A DNA stretch of 64,000 nt from Mesorhizobium sp. M2A.F.Ca.ET.046.03.2.1 (GTDB taxonomy: Bacteria; Pseudomonadota; Alphaproteobacteria; Rhizobiales; Rhizobiaceae), in the NCBI RefSeq assembly GCF_003952425.1, contig NZ_CP034449.1, positions 3,162,001 through 3,226,000 of the forward strand, read 5' to 3'. The notes under the pieces were generated by a model. The model saw nothing but the letters and a program-made list of their open reading frames with translations. It was not told the DNA's origin and did no database searches. Position 1 is the first letter of the stretch, and each line of letters starts with the position of its first letter. Of the stretch, positions 8,214-15,728 are shown one piece after another. The position numbers were made by a program, and so were the translations under genes.

Positions 8214-8327
8214 GTGTGGTTGCTCCGACGTCCAAAAGAACCGGCCCTTGTAGGATCGCCACATCATGGTCCGTCCTTGAATCGAACCCGGCAAGCAGCC
8301 GGTATTCGCACCCAGGAGGGAACATCC

Positions 8328-8738
8328 ATGAGCATCTCCGAAGCCGCGCCTGCCTCGCAAGGCGCTGTGTGGGCCGGGCGCGCGCTCAGCGCCGTGGTCG
8401 TCCTGTTCATGATCTTCGACGGCGTCATCAAGCTGCCGCCGCTCGATATCGTCACGCAGACGATGAACGGGCTCGGCTGGCCGGCCGATCCGAACATCGC
8501 ACGGCTGATCGGGGTCATCGGGCTGATCTCGACCGCGCTCTATGCCTTGCCGCGCACCTCGGTGCTCGGTGCGATCCTGCTCACCGCCTATATGGGCGGC
8601 GCGATTTCGACGCATGTGCGAATCGGCAACCCGCTCTTCTCGCACACGCTGTTCGGGGTCTATCTCGGCGTTATCCTGTGGGGCGGGCTCTATCTGCGCG
8701 ACGCAAGAGTGCGGGCGCTGATCCCGTCCAGGCGATAA
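8328..8738 (+). CDS. DoxX-like small membrane protein
   Basis: A 136-residue protein with four predicted membrane helices (about residues 17-33, 55-72, 77-95 and 102-122). The pattern RALSAVVVLFMIFDGVIKL, then P at the second helix and LGAILLTAYMGGAISTHVRI, is typical of the DoxX-like family, inner-membrane proteins of poorly defined redox or detoxification roles. The start is fixed by an AGGAGGG ribosome site at 8314-8320, seven bases before the ATG; the upstream extension is repeat DNA. It appears to be a single-gene unit. Confidence 0.88.
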   Translation: MSISEAAPASQGAVWAGRALSAVVVLFMIFDGVIKLPPLDIVTQTMNGLGWPADPNIARLIGVIGLISTALYALPRTSVLGAILLTAYMGGAISTHVRIGNPLFSHTLFGVYLGVILWGGLYLRDARVRALIPSRR

Positions 8739-8976
8739 CCGGGGCAAAAGCGATGCTCATTCTCATAACCTCATCGGTAAGGATTTCGAGGCCGGGCTCG
8801 ACAATCCGAGACGCCCTGCCGAGCGGTTAAGGCCACGAGATTTCAACAGGTTAGCACTTGGTCCTGTTGACGCGGCCGGCACGTAGCCGGCCAATCTTCA
8901 CCATCGCCGGGATCAATTTAGCTGTTCGTGAGTTTAGGGCATGGCGGCGAGGACGGCGCTTGAGAGAGGAACAGCA

Positions 8977-9240
8977 ATGAAGAAAGCAATTACCATTCTG
9001 GTTCTGACGATGGCCTTGGGCGCCTGCTCGCAGACGGAAAAGGGCGCGGCGATCGGCGGCCTGGGCGGCGCGGCGGTCGGTGCCGCGGTGGCCGGCGATC
9101 CGGTCGAAGGCGCGGTTGTGGGCGGTGCCGTCGGCGCCGTCGCCGGCGCATTGATCGGCCACGCCAGCGAGGCCGGCCAGTGCCGCTACCGCGACCGCTA
9201 CGGGCGCGTCTATGTGGCGCGCTGCCCGTCCGGCTATTGA
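8977..9240 (+). CDS. Glycine-zipper lipoprotein
   Basis: An 87-residue small envelope lipoprotein. The signal sequence MKKAITILVLTMALGACSQ ends in a lipobox LGAC with the acylated cysteine at residue 16. The mature part has a glycine-zipper pattern (GGLGGAAVGAAVAG then VVGGAVGAVAGALIGH) and a short basic/aromatic tail with two cysteines (CRYRDRYGRVYVARC). Such proteins are anchored in the outer membrane and may self-associate in the membrane. GAGAGGA lies six bases before the ATG. It converges on rpsP with a shared terminator. Confidence 0.88.
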   Translation: MKKAITILVLTMALGACSQTEKGAAIGGLGGAAVGAAVAGDPVEGAVVGGAVGAVAGALIGHASEAGQCRYRDRYGRVYVARCPSGY

Positions 9241-9260
9241 GGCGTCAGGCGGACCAAAGG

Positions 9261-9288
9261 AAAACGGCGGGCATGAGTCCGCCGTTTT
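9261..9288. terminator. Bidirectional intrinsic terminator
   Basis: AAAACGGCGG at 9261-9270 pairs perfectly with CCGCCGTTTT at 9279-9288 across an 8-nt loop. The A-tract and T-tract on either side let it serve both the lipoprotein gene (plus) and rpsP (minus). Confidence 0.85.
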
Positions 9289-9320
9289 CTTGGAGCGTTT
9301 GCCTTTCAACGGCGCCGTGA

Positions 9321-9722
9321 TTACTCGGCGGTGGCGGCTTCAGCCTCGGCGGGCGCGGCGGTCGCCGCGGCGGCGGCAGCGGCCGCATCTTCCTGAGCCT
9401 TCTTCAGCAGGGCGGAACGCTCCTGCGCCTTTTTGCCGGGCAGCGCCTTGTTCGGGTTCGAGCGGGCTTCGCGCTTGGCAAGGCCGGCTTCGTCAAGGAA
9501 GCGCAGCACGCGGTCGGTCGGCTGGGCGCCGTGCGACAGCCAGTGCTTGACGCGGTCGGCGTCGACCTTGACGCGCTCGCCGTCCTTCGGCAGCAGCGGG
9601 TTCCAGGAACCCAGCGACTCGATGAAACGGCCGTCGCGCGGCGAGCGGGCGTCGGCAACGACGACGTGGTAGTAAGGACGCTTCTTCGAGCCCGCACGGG
9701 CCAGTCTGATCTTCAGTGCCAT
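9321..9722 (-). CDS. rpsP: 30S ribosomal protein S16
   Basis: A 133-residue ribosomal protein of the small subunit that binds 16S rRNA. The N-terminus [19 protein letters not shown] and the [19 protein letters not shown] stretch are diagnostic. The C-terminal 40 residues are an Ala/Glu-rich extension ([17 protein letters not shown]) common in alphaproteobacteria. It lies downstream of ffh and the chorismate mutase gene on the same strand. rimM and trmD, which usually follow rpsP, are not there; a convergent lipoprotein gene follows instead. Confidence 0.97.
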   Translation of the reverse strand: MALKIRLARAGSKKRPYYHVVVADARSPRDGRFIESLGSWNPLLPKDGERVKVDADRVKHWLSHGAQPTDRVLRFLDEAGLAKREARSNPNKALPGKKAQERSALLKKAQEDAAAAAAAATAAPAEAEAATAE

Positions 9723-9785
9723 TCTTTATCTCCTAAAAGCTCTGATTTCGTTTGATGTGGTTTGCGGCAGTGTCTTTTTGTTTGT

Positions 9786-9829
9786 GCATGCCGTTATCCC
9801 AAAACCGCTAAGCACTTTTGGGCGGCATT
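9786..9829. repeat. Short hairpin repeat, family R3
   Basis: Reads GCATGCCGTTATCCCAAAAC then CGCTAAGCACTTTTGGGCGG and CATTC. The CCCAAAA and TTTTGGG arms and the outer GCATGCCG/CGGCATT arms pair. A closely similar unit occurs at 30821 and an inverse copy at 32071. It lies between rpsP and the chorismate mutase gene. Confidence 0.7.
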
Positions 9830-9835
9830 CACTGG

Positions 9836-10144
9836 TTAGCCGGCTTTGGCAGCGCCGTTGGAAGCGGCGATCTGTTCGTGGTGGCGGATCACTTCACGGA
9901 CGACGAAGTTCAGGAACTTCTCCGCGAAATCCGGGTCGAGATTAGCATCCTTCGCCAGCTGACGAAGGCGGGCGATCTGCTGCTGCTCGCGCGCCGGGTC
10001 GGCCGGCGGCAGGCCATGCTCGGCCTTCAGAACGCCGACCGCCTTGGTGCAGCGGAAGCGTTCGGCCAGCATATGGATGAGGGCGGCGTCGATGTTGTCG
10101 ATCGAGGCTCGGTAGCCGGCCAGGATGGCGCGTGCGTCGGCCAT
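9836..10144 (-). CDS. Chorismate mutase (AroQ class)
   Basis: About 102 residues, all-helical, of the AroQ chorismate mutase family that converts chorismate to prephenate for Phe and Tyr synthesis. The core pattern is YRASIDNIDAALIHMLAERF, then KAVGVLKAEHGLPPADPARE, then FAEKFLNFVVREVIRHHEQI. The arginine of the YRASID helix, the lysine of the second helix and the late glutamine are the expected active-site positions. GAGGAG sits six bases before ATG 10144; an alternative ATG at 10162 has its site too close. The gene begins within 30 bp of the ffh stop, so it is in the ffh operon. Confidence 0.9.
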   Translation of the reverse strand: MADARAILAGYRASIDNIDAALIHMLAERFRCTKAVGVLKAEHGLPPADPAREQQQIARLRQLAKDANLDPDFAEKFLNFVVREVIRHHEQIAASNGAAKAG

Positions 10145-10169
10145 GTCTTTCTCCTCGTTCATCGCCTCC

Positions 10170-11759
10170 TCACTTCTTCTTACCGAGGCCAGGGAGCCCG
10201 CCACCGCCCAGGCCGGGGAGACCCGGAAGCTTCATGCCGCCTGGCAGGCCCGGCAGTCCGCCACCGGGAAGTCCACCGGGCAAGCCGCCCGGCAGGCCCT
10301 TGCCGAGGCCGGCGGCCTGCGCCTGCTTCTGCAAAGCCTCCAGCTGCTTCGGGTCCATCTTGGAGAGGTCGGGCATGCCGCCGCCAGGCATCATGCCGCC
10401 AAGCCCCATCTTCGAGGCAAGGCCACCCATCATGCCGCGCATCAGGCCGCCGCCTTTGCCCTTGCCGCCCATCGCCTTCATCATGTCGGCCATGCCGCGA
10501 TGCATTTTCAAGAGCTTGTTGATCTCGGCCGCGTCGGTGCCGGAGCCGGCGGCGATGCGCTTCTTGCGCGAGTGCTTGAGGATATCGGGGTTGGCGCGCT
10601 CGGCCTTGGTCATCGAGGAGATGATGGCGAGCTGGCGGCCGAACATCTTGTCGTCGAGGCCGGCGGCGGCGAGCTGGTCCTTCATCTTGCCCATGCCTGG
10701 CATCATGCCCATGATGCCGCCCATCCCGCCCATCTTCGACATCTGCTGAAGCTGCTGGGCGAGGTCGTTCAGGTCGAACTTGCCCGACTGCATCTTCTTG
10801 GCCATCGCCGCCGCCTGCTCGGCGTCGATGGTCTCGGCAGCCTTCTCGACGAGCGAGACGATGTCGCCCATGCCGAGGATGCGGTCGGCGATGCGCTTGG
10901 GATGGAATTCCTCCAGCCCGTCCATCTTTTCGCCGGTGCCGATGAGCTTGATCGGCTTGCCGGTGACGGCGCGCATCGAGAGCGCGGCGCCGCCGCGGCC
11001 GTCGCCGTCCATGCGGGTCAACACCAGGCCGGTGATGCCGACGCGCTCGTCGAAGCTCTTCGCCAGGTTGACGGCGTCCTGGCCGGTCAGCGAATCGGCG
11101 ACCAGCAGGATCTCGTGCGGGCTCGACACCTTCTTGATGTCGGCCATCTCGACCATCAGCGGCTCGTCGATATGGGTGCGGCCGGCGGTGTCGAGGATGA
11201 CCACGTCATGGCCGCCGAGCTTGGCCGCCTGCACGGCGCGCTTGGCGATGTCGACCGGGCTCTGGCCGGCGATGATCGGCAGCGTCGCGACCTTGGTCTG
11301 CTCGCCGAGCTGGCGCAGCTGCTCTTGCGCTGCGGGCCGCCGCGTGTCGAGCGAGGCCATCAGGACTTTCTTGTTCTGGCGCTCGGTCAGCCGCTTGGCG
11401 ATCTTGGCCGAGGTCGTCGTCTTGCCGGAGCCCTGCAGGCCGACCATCATGACGACGACGGGCGCCGGCGCGTTGAGGTCGATGGCGACGCCTTCGGCGC
11501 CCAGCATCTCGACCAGCTCGTCATGGACGATCTTGACGACCATCTGTCCGGGCTTGATCGACTTCAGCACCGCGGCGCCGACCGCCTTCTCGCGCACCTT
11601 GTCGGTGAAGGAGCGAACCACTTCCAGCGCGACGTCGGCCTCGAGCAGCGCACGGCGCACCTCGCGCAGCGCCGCCGAGACATCCGCCTCGGACAGCGCG
11701 CCGCGACCGGTCAGGCCGTTCAGGATCGAACCAAGGCGTTCCTGGAGTGATTCAAACAT
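10170..11759 (-). CDS. ffh: Signal recognition particle protein Ffh
   Basis: SRP GTPase of 529 residues that binds 4.5S RNA and signal sequences and docks on FtsY. The N domain is MFESLQERLGSILNGLTGRG; the G domain has GLQGSGKTT at residues 107-115 and DTAGRTHIDEPL near 190, with TRMDGDGRGG further on. The M domain holds the methionine-rich groove (MAKKMQSGKFDLNDL and GMGKMKDQ) and the tail is a long Gly/Pro/Met-rich stretch (GGLPGGLPGGGLPGLPGG). It is the first gene of the ffh-chorismate mutase-rpsP unit. Its partner ftsY is at 51-53 kb in the same window. Confidence 0.97.
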   Translation of the reverse strand: MFESLQERLGSILNGLTGRGALSEADVSAALREVRRALLEADVALEVVRSFTDKVREKAVGAAVLKSIKPGQMVVKIVHDELVEMLGAEGVAIDLNAPAPVVVMMVGLQGSGKTTTSAKIAKRLTERQNKKVLMASLDTRRPAAQEQLRQLGEQTKVATLPIIAGQSPVDIAKRAVQAAKLGGHDVVILDTAGRTHIDEPLMVEMADIKKVSSPHEILLVADSLTGQDAVNLAKSFDERVGITGLVLTRMDGDGRGGAALSMRAVTGKPIKLIGTGEKMDGLEEFHPKRIADRILGMGDIVSLVEKAAETIDAEQAAAMAKKMQSGKFDLNDLAQQLQQMSKMGGMGGIMGMMPGMGKMKDQLAAAGLDDKMFGRQLAIISSMTKAERANPDILKHSRKKRIAAGSGTDAAEINKLLKMHRGMADMMKAMGGKGKGGGLMRGMMGGLASKMGLGGMMPGGGMPDLSKMDPKQLEALQKQAQAAGLGKGLPGGLPGGLPGGGLPGLPGGMKLPGLPGLGGGGLPGLGKKK

Positions 11760-12013
11760 TCTTTTCCCTTTTCCCTGGCACTGTGGATGCCCGAGAGGTA
11801 GTGCGTTCGCGCCGGGTCGCCAAGCAAAAGCGCAAAGCCAAAAAGCACCCGGGGGCGCATCGCGCTGCCGGGTGTTGGCCTCCAGGATCTCTTTACAGCT
11901 CTTGCCTCAAAGAGGCTTCGGCGTCCTGGTCGGCTTTCGCGAAAGAAACTCGTCGCGGAAATTCAGCGGCTCTAGACAGGAAATCGGCCGCGGAGTCAAG
12001 TGTTGGGCCTAAA

Positions 12014-12404
12014 CCTAGTGGCACTGCACAGGGATTTTGAAAGGTTGCCGTTTGTCTTGGTGCAAGATCTTCCGTTCATTTCAGTGAAATCAGCGCAAAC
12101 GCCGGAGATTGGCTGAAGCCGCCCCAACCTCGTCATTCTATGGCGGAGCAAGGAGCGAAGCGACGCGGCGCAGACCATAGAATCCATTCCGTGACTTGGA
12201 AGCGCAGCCGCGGTGCAGAATTCTGCTCCGTTGCACGCCTTGGCGAAGGTAACGGCATGGATTCCAGGGTCTTCGCGACGGAGCTTCGCTCCTGCTCCGC
12301 CCTGGAATGACGATCGCGATGGGCGTTTCGGCCAATGTCCAAGCATGCCACCTGCCGACAGAAACAGAGCCGATCGGTCAAAATCCCTGTGCAGTGCCAC
12401 TAGG
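12014..12404. repeat. 391-bp segment bounded by perfect 27-bp inverted repeats
   Basis: The 27 bases at 12014-12040 (starting CCTAGTGGCACTGCACAGGG) are the exact reverse complement of 12378-12404. The segment encloses R1 copy C (12129-12313) and no plausible gene. It fills most of the 670-bp gap between ffh and the CPBP protease gene. The structure is that of a miniature inverted-repeat element or of two nested repeat insertions; I see no clear target duplication. Confidence 0.75.
12129..12313. repeat. Long palindromic repeat, family R1 copy C
   Basis: Begins CTCGTCATTCTATGGCGGAG and ends CGCCCTGGAATGACGA, with the central GGTGCAGAATTCTGC hairpin and flanking CCATTCCGTGAC / GTAACGGCATGG arms. 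It lies inside the 12014-12404 inverted-repeat segment. Confidence 0.85.
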
Positions 12405-12429
12405 CCAAAACGCCGCGATTTGGGATCGC

Positions 12430-13380
12430 TCAACCGAGGCTTTCCCTGTTCGCCCCGACCCGCAGCGGCGAGCGCCGGTGCACAAGCAAAAGCATCGTCA
12501 AAAGCGTGCTGACGATACCGATCGCGGCGATCAGCACGGCGTCCCAGTTCGTCCAGCCGGGGCCTTCGAGCGGCTTGGCGTTGAGCAGGGCGAAGCCATT
12601 ATAGCCCTCCTGGTGCGAGATCAGCAGGAAGCCGGTGAGGTTGTTGCCGAGATGGGCACCGAAACCAGCGCCGAGATTGCCGGTGACATAGACAAGCAGC
12701 GTGAGCAGCAGGGCGAAGGCGCCGATCGAGACCAGGACGCAGGCATTGATGGCAAAAGTCGAGGCCGAGTTCCAGTGCAGCGAGGTGAACAGCAGGCCCG
12801 GCAGCAGCGCCCAGATCCACGGGCTCCGGAAGCGATAGGCGAGGCCGCGCACCAGGTAGCCGCGAAACAGCATTTCCTCCGACGAGGTCTGCAGGAAGGC
12901 CAGCAGCACGATCGGGATCAGGAAGAGCAGCCAGGACGAAAAGGCGATCGGTCCGCGCGTGATTTCCGGCTGCAGCCAATAGAGCAGCACTTCGGAGAAG
13001 AGCGAGGTGATCAGCACTGCGACCAGCCCCTTGAGGAAATCGCCGCCGGCGATGCGGCGGCTGGCGCCGAACAGCGCGGACAGCGGCTCGCCGTGAACGA
13101 AGCGCATCGCCACCCACAAGCCGATCCAGATGCCGGCAAAAGAGGTCAGGGCGCTCAAGATGCCGACGGGCGAGGCCAAGAAATCCTGCATGTACCGCCC
13201 GGTCGAGGGTCCGGGCAGGCGCCAGACGATGTAGATATAGGTGCCGGCAAAGAGCACCAGAGCCGTCATCGCCATCCAGAAGGCGATGATGATCGGCGAC
13301 CCGAAGAACAGGCGCAGCAAAGTGGTCTTTTCGTTCGGCGAGCGGCGATAGCCCTCGAAGGCGGCATTCTCGATGGTCAC
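12430..13380 (-). CDS. CPBP-family intramembrane metalloprotease
   Basis: A 316-residue polytopic inner-membrane protein of the CAAX-protease and bacteriocin-processing (CPBP/ABI) family. The catalytic diglutamate is E168-E169 in SSEEMLFRGYLVRG, followed by the histidine of LLFTSLHWNS near residue 202 and a later HLGNN segment that would supply the second histidine. Eight or so hydrophobic segments run from residue 28 to 300. The substrate is unknown. The gene is flanked by repeats and has no clear operon partner. Confidence 0.9.
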   Translation of the reverse strand: MTIENAAFEGYRRSPNEKTTLLRLFFGSPIIIAFWMAMTALVLFAGTYIYIVWRLPGPSTGRYMQDFLASPVGILSALTSFAGIWIGLWVAMRFVHGEPLSALFGASRRIAGGDFLKGLVAVLITSLFSEVLLYWLQPEITRGPIAFSSWLLFLIPIVLLAFLQTSSEEMLFRGYLVRGLAYRFRSPWIWALLPGLLFTSLHWNSASTFAINACVLVSIGAFALLLTLLVYVTGNLGAGFGAHLGNNLTGFLLISHQEGYNGFALLNAKPLEGPGWTNWDAVLIAAIGIVSTLLTMLLLVHRRSPLRVGANRESLG

Positions 13381-13533
13381 GCGGCTCCCCTGCCGAAGGC
13401 TTCGGTCGCATGATGTATGGCGATCAGTGGTTACCGTGCGATTACGCCATCAGTTTTCCGGGTTGAATGGGTCGCTTCAAGCACCACGGCGGGGATGTCA
13501 CGGTCGAAGACGAGCTGGACGCCTGCCTGTCGC

Positions 13534-13675
13534 GATCCATGCCGTTACATCTGAGCGATGTTGCGGTGCAGAACAGCCTCTCTTCTGCACCGTCTTCATT
13601 CTTCGCGCGAGGTCACGGAATGGATCCTCGGGTCTGCGCGCCGCTTCGCGTCGCTCAGCCCGTGGATGACGAAGT
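13534..13675. repeat. Palindromic repeat, family R1 copy D (left arm lost)
   Basis: Only GATCCATGCCGTTAC of the left side remains, followed by the usual GGTGCAGAAC...TTCTGCACC core and the complete right arm (GGTCACGGAATGGATCC through CCCGTGGATGACGAAG). It lies in the 404-bp gap between the CPBP and SH3 genes, which otherwise contains a terminator and no gene. Confidence 0.75.
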
Positions 13676-13734
13676 TTGGGCGCTTCGGCCAATACCGAAC
13701 CTATGTCGCGATGCGACAACCGCTGCCGGCACAA

Positions 13735-13764
13735 ACAGCGGCCGCCATCGCTGGCGGCCGCTGT
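13735..13764 (-). terminator. Intrinsic terminator of the SH3-domain gene
   Basis: ACAGCGGCCGCC at 13735-13746 pairs with GGCGGCCGCTGT at 13753-13764 over a 6-nt loop, 20 bp after the SH3 gene stop. The T-tract on the minus strand is short (TTTGT). Confidence 0.65.
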
Positions 13765-13784
13765 TGCCCATCACTGTCCGGCGA

Positions 13785-14390
13785 TCAGCGCATCACATAG
13801 ACGATACGCCTCGTGCCCGGATCGACCAGCGCCGGCTGGTTGTTCACATAAACGTAGCGATACCGGTAATCGGGGATCTCGCGCAGCTCGACCGTGTCGG
13901 GCAGCGTCGCGCCGGTCACCACCTCGCCGTCGAGATAGACCGGATCGACCCGGTGCTCGGTGACATAGGTTCCAACCTCGGCCGGCGGTCTGCCGATCGA
14001 CTCGATGGCGTCATCATTGGAGACGATGGCGCCGGTGTAGGTGTCCCTGGTGTAGACGTCATCGGTCGGCGGCGCCACGACGGCGATATCGGCATTGGCC
14101 GGGCGACGGGTGACGACAACGCGGCTGCCGCCGAAGTCGGCCGTCACATAGTCGGAATAGACCCAACCCTTGCCGCCGGCTTCGGCGATGGTGCACCATT
14201 TGCTGCCTTCGATGCAGCCGGTAAGCGTGGCCGACTGGCCGGCCGCCAGCACGCCGACGACTGGGTATTGCGGACCCGGCCCGGCGCGGACATTCAAGTC
14301 CGTCACGGCCGCGACGGGGGTATCGGCGAAAGCGGCGCCCGACATGGCGAGCAGCGCACCGGCAAGCGCCGGAAACAACATGCGTTTCAT
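13785..14390 (-). CDS. Secreted SH3 / DUF1236 domain protein
   Basis: A 201-residue exported protein. The signal peptide MKRMLFPALAGALLAMSGAAFA is cut near residue 22. A bacterial SH3 domain follows (VTDLNVRAGPGPQYPVVGVL to WVYSDYV, about residues 27-85), which in this family often binds peptidoglycan. The C-terminal part (GTYVTEHRVDPVYLDGEVV to YRYRYVYVNNQPALVDP) matches the DUF1236 pattern of rhizobial envelope proteins. The ATG at 14390 follows GGAG by nine bases; a TTG further upstream is less likely. A 17-bp perfect stem-loop lies just before the gene. Confidence 0.88.
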   Translation of the reverse strand: MKRMLFPALAGALLAMSGAAFADTPVAAVTDLNVRAGPGPQYPVVGVLAAGQSATLTGCIEGSKWCTIAEAGGKGWVYSDYVTADFGGSRVVVTRRPANADIAVVAPPTDDVYTRDTYTGAIVSNDDAIESIGRPPAEVGTYVTEHRVDPVYLDGEVVTGATLPDTVELREIPDYRYRYVYVNNQPALVDPGTRRIVYVMR

Positions 14391-14417
14391 CGTTTTTAAC
14401 TCCGTTTTCAACGCTCC

Positions 14418-14460
14418 CTGGATCAGGATGACGTTTCAAAGATACGTCATCCTGATCCAG
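14418..14460. repeat. 43-bp perfect stem-loop
   Basis: CTGGATCAGGATGACGT at 14418-14434 is exactly mirrored by ACGTCATCCTGATCCAG at 14444-14460 around a 9-nt loop. It lies 28 bp upstream of the SH3 gene start, so it would be in or next to its 5' leader. It directly abuts the hairpin repeat at 14474, so it may be part of a repeat unit. Confidence 0.7.
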
Positions 14461-14473
14461 CTCCTTTGTCGGA

Positions 14474-14517
14474 GCATGATCTTTCCGAAAACCGGTTCCC
14501 GCTTTTGGGGATCATGC
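14474..14517. repeat. Short hairpin repeat (GCATGATC...GATCATGC)
   Basis: GCATGATCTTTCCGAAAACC followed by GGTTCCCGCTTTTGGGGATC and ATGC. The outer GCATGATC and GATCATGC ends pair. A related, more degenerate copy is at 50971-51012 beside yciB. Confidence 0.7.
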
Positions 14518-14518
14518 C

Positions 14519-15655
14519 CTAGGGCTCGGAAACGAAACAGGGATCTATGCGTTCCGGCTGAAGTGCCGCTGCCGGCTCACGAATTGTTCCAGGCTTTTTC
14601 CGCGCGCCGGTCAGAAGGTCGTTCACGAAGGCCAGTTTTCGCGCCGACACCTCGGAAATCACGAAGGGGTAGAGGTCCGGCAGTCCCATGCAGCGGTTGA
14701 TCGAATTGGAGGCCTCCGAAAGCACCAGCCAGCGGGCGAGGATCCTCTCGAACGGCTCCTGCACCGGATCTGGATCGCCAGGCGCCGGCTGCAAATGTCC
14801 GCCGGTATCGGCGCGCGGCAGGTCGCCGTCGCCGACGGTTTCCAGCCGGCCGAGCGGAAGATTCAGCGCATGCACCATCTCGAGCGTGTCGGTGATGTGC
14901 AGATGGTGCGCGAAGGTCTCGGCCCAATCCTCCCAGGGATGGGACGTGGCGTAGGCGGAGATGTGGCGCTGCTGCCAGTCCGGCGGCGCGCCGTTGGCGT
15001 AGTAGGCCTGCAAGGCCTGCTCGTAATCGGTCCGCTCGTCGCCGAAGAGCGCGCGGAAAGCCGAAAGATATGCGGGATCGTCACGGACCAGCCGGTCCCA
15101 ATAATAGTGGCCGAGTTCATGGCGGAAATGGCCGAGCAAGGTGCGGTAATTCTCGCCCATCTCGATGCGCCGGCGCTCGCGCTCGGCGGAATCGGCCTCG
15201 GCGACGTTGAGCGTGATCAATCCGTTGTCATGGCCGGTCAGGATGCGTTCCCCGCCTGGACCGGCGCCGATCGGGTCGGCGAGAAAGTCGAAGGCCAGAC
15301 CGGTCTCGTCGCCCGCATCGGCCTTGGGCGTAACCGGAAGGCCGAGGGCGAGCAGGGAGTAGACGGCACGCTTCTTCGCCGCTTCGACCCGGATCCAGCG
15401 CCTGCGGTTGCCGTCGATGGAAAGGTCGGGAATGACCTGATTGAGAGCGCAGGCGCGGCAGAAGGTCCGGCCGTTCTCGGCCCGCCAGTTGCACGCGCAT
15501 TCATCGGCGTTGCCACATGGAAGGACGCCGCCCTCGCCGCTGAGCACGAATTTCGCCTGCTCCGGGTCGTAGAGCACCAGGCTGGAACAGTTCAGACACT
15601 GGGCATTCTCGAAATAAAGGCGGTGCCCGCAGTTTGGACAGTCGAAAAGCTTCAT
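14519..15655 (-). CDS. Zinc-ribbon putative metallopeptidase
   Basis: A 378-residue cytosolic protein of the putative zinc-binding metallopeptidase family with an N-terminal zinc ribbon. Ribbon cysteines are C6-C9 (CPNC) and C20-C23 (CLNC), with a second cluster CGNADECACNW and CRAC by residue 69. The peptidase motif HELGH is at 179-183 in a GHFRHELGHYYWDRL helix, with a downstream acidic/histidine region (EDWAETFAHHLHITDT) that could give the third ligand. No substrate is known for the family. It has no signal peptide. It is adjacent to, and on the same strand as, the FAD oxidoreductase. Confidence 0.87.
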   Translation of the reverse strand: MKLFDCPNCGHRLYFENAQCLNCSSLVLYDPEQAKFVLSGEGGVLPCGNADECACNWRAENGRTFCRACALNQVIPDLSIDGNRRRWIRVEAAKKRAVYSLLALGLPVTPKADAGDETGLAFDFLADPIGAGPGGERILTGHDNGLITLNVAEADSAERERRRIEMGENYRTLLGHFRHELGHYYWDRLVRDDPAYLSAFRALFGDERTDYEQALQAYYANGAPPDWQQRHISAYATSHPWEDWAETFAHHLHITDTLEMVHALNLPLGRLETVGDGDLPRADTGGHLQPAPGDPDPVQEPFERILARWLVLSEASNSINRCMGLPDLYPFVISEVSARKLAFVNDLLTGARKKPGTIREPAAALQPERIDPCFVSEP

Positions 15656-15728
15656 GCATCAACCCCGTGGGACCCATGCGTGGATGTGGGTTCGCCCCTA
15701 ACGCCCGCCGGCGTCCGGCGTTCCAGTG

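Noticed and set aside
8800..8840. tRNA-like stretch GCCGAGCGGTTAAGGC
   Set aside because: It resembles a Ser/Leu tRNA D-arm, but no anticodon stem, T-arm or acceptor stem can be drawn around it.
10125..11750. 541-codon frame on the plus strand over ffh
   Set aside because: It is antisense to the Ffh coding region, His/Leu/Asp-rich without family features, and arises from GC-rich codon bias of ffh.
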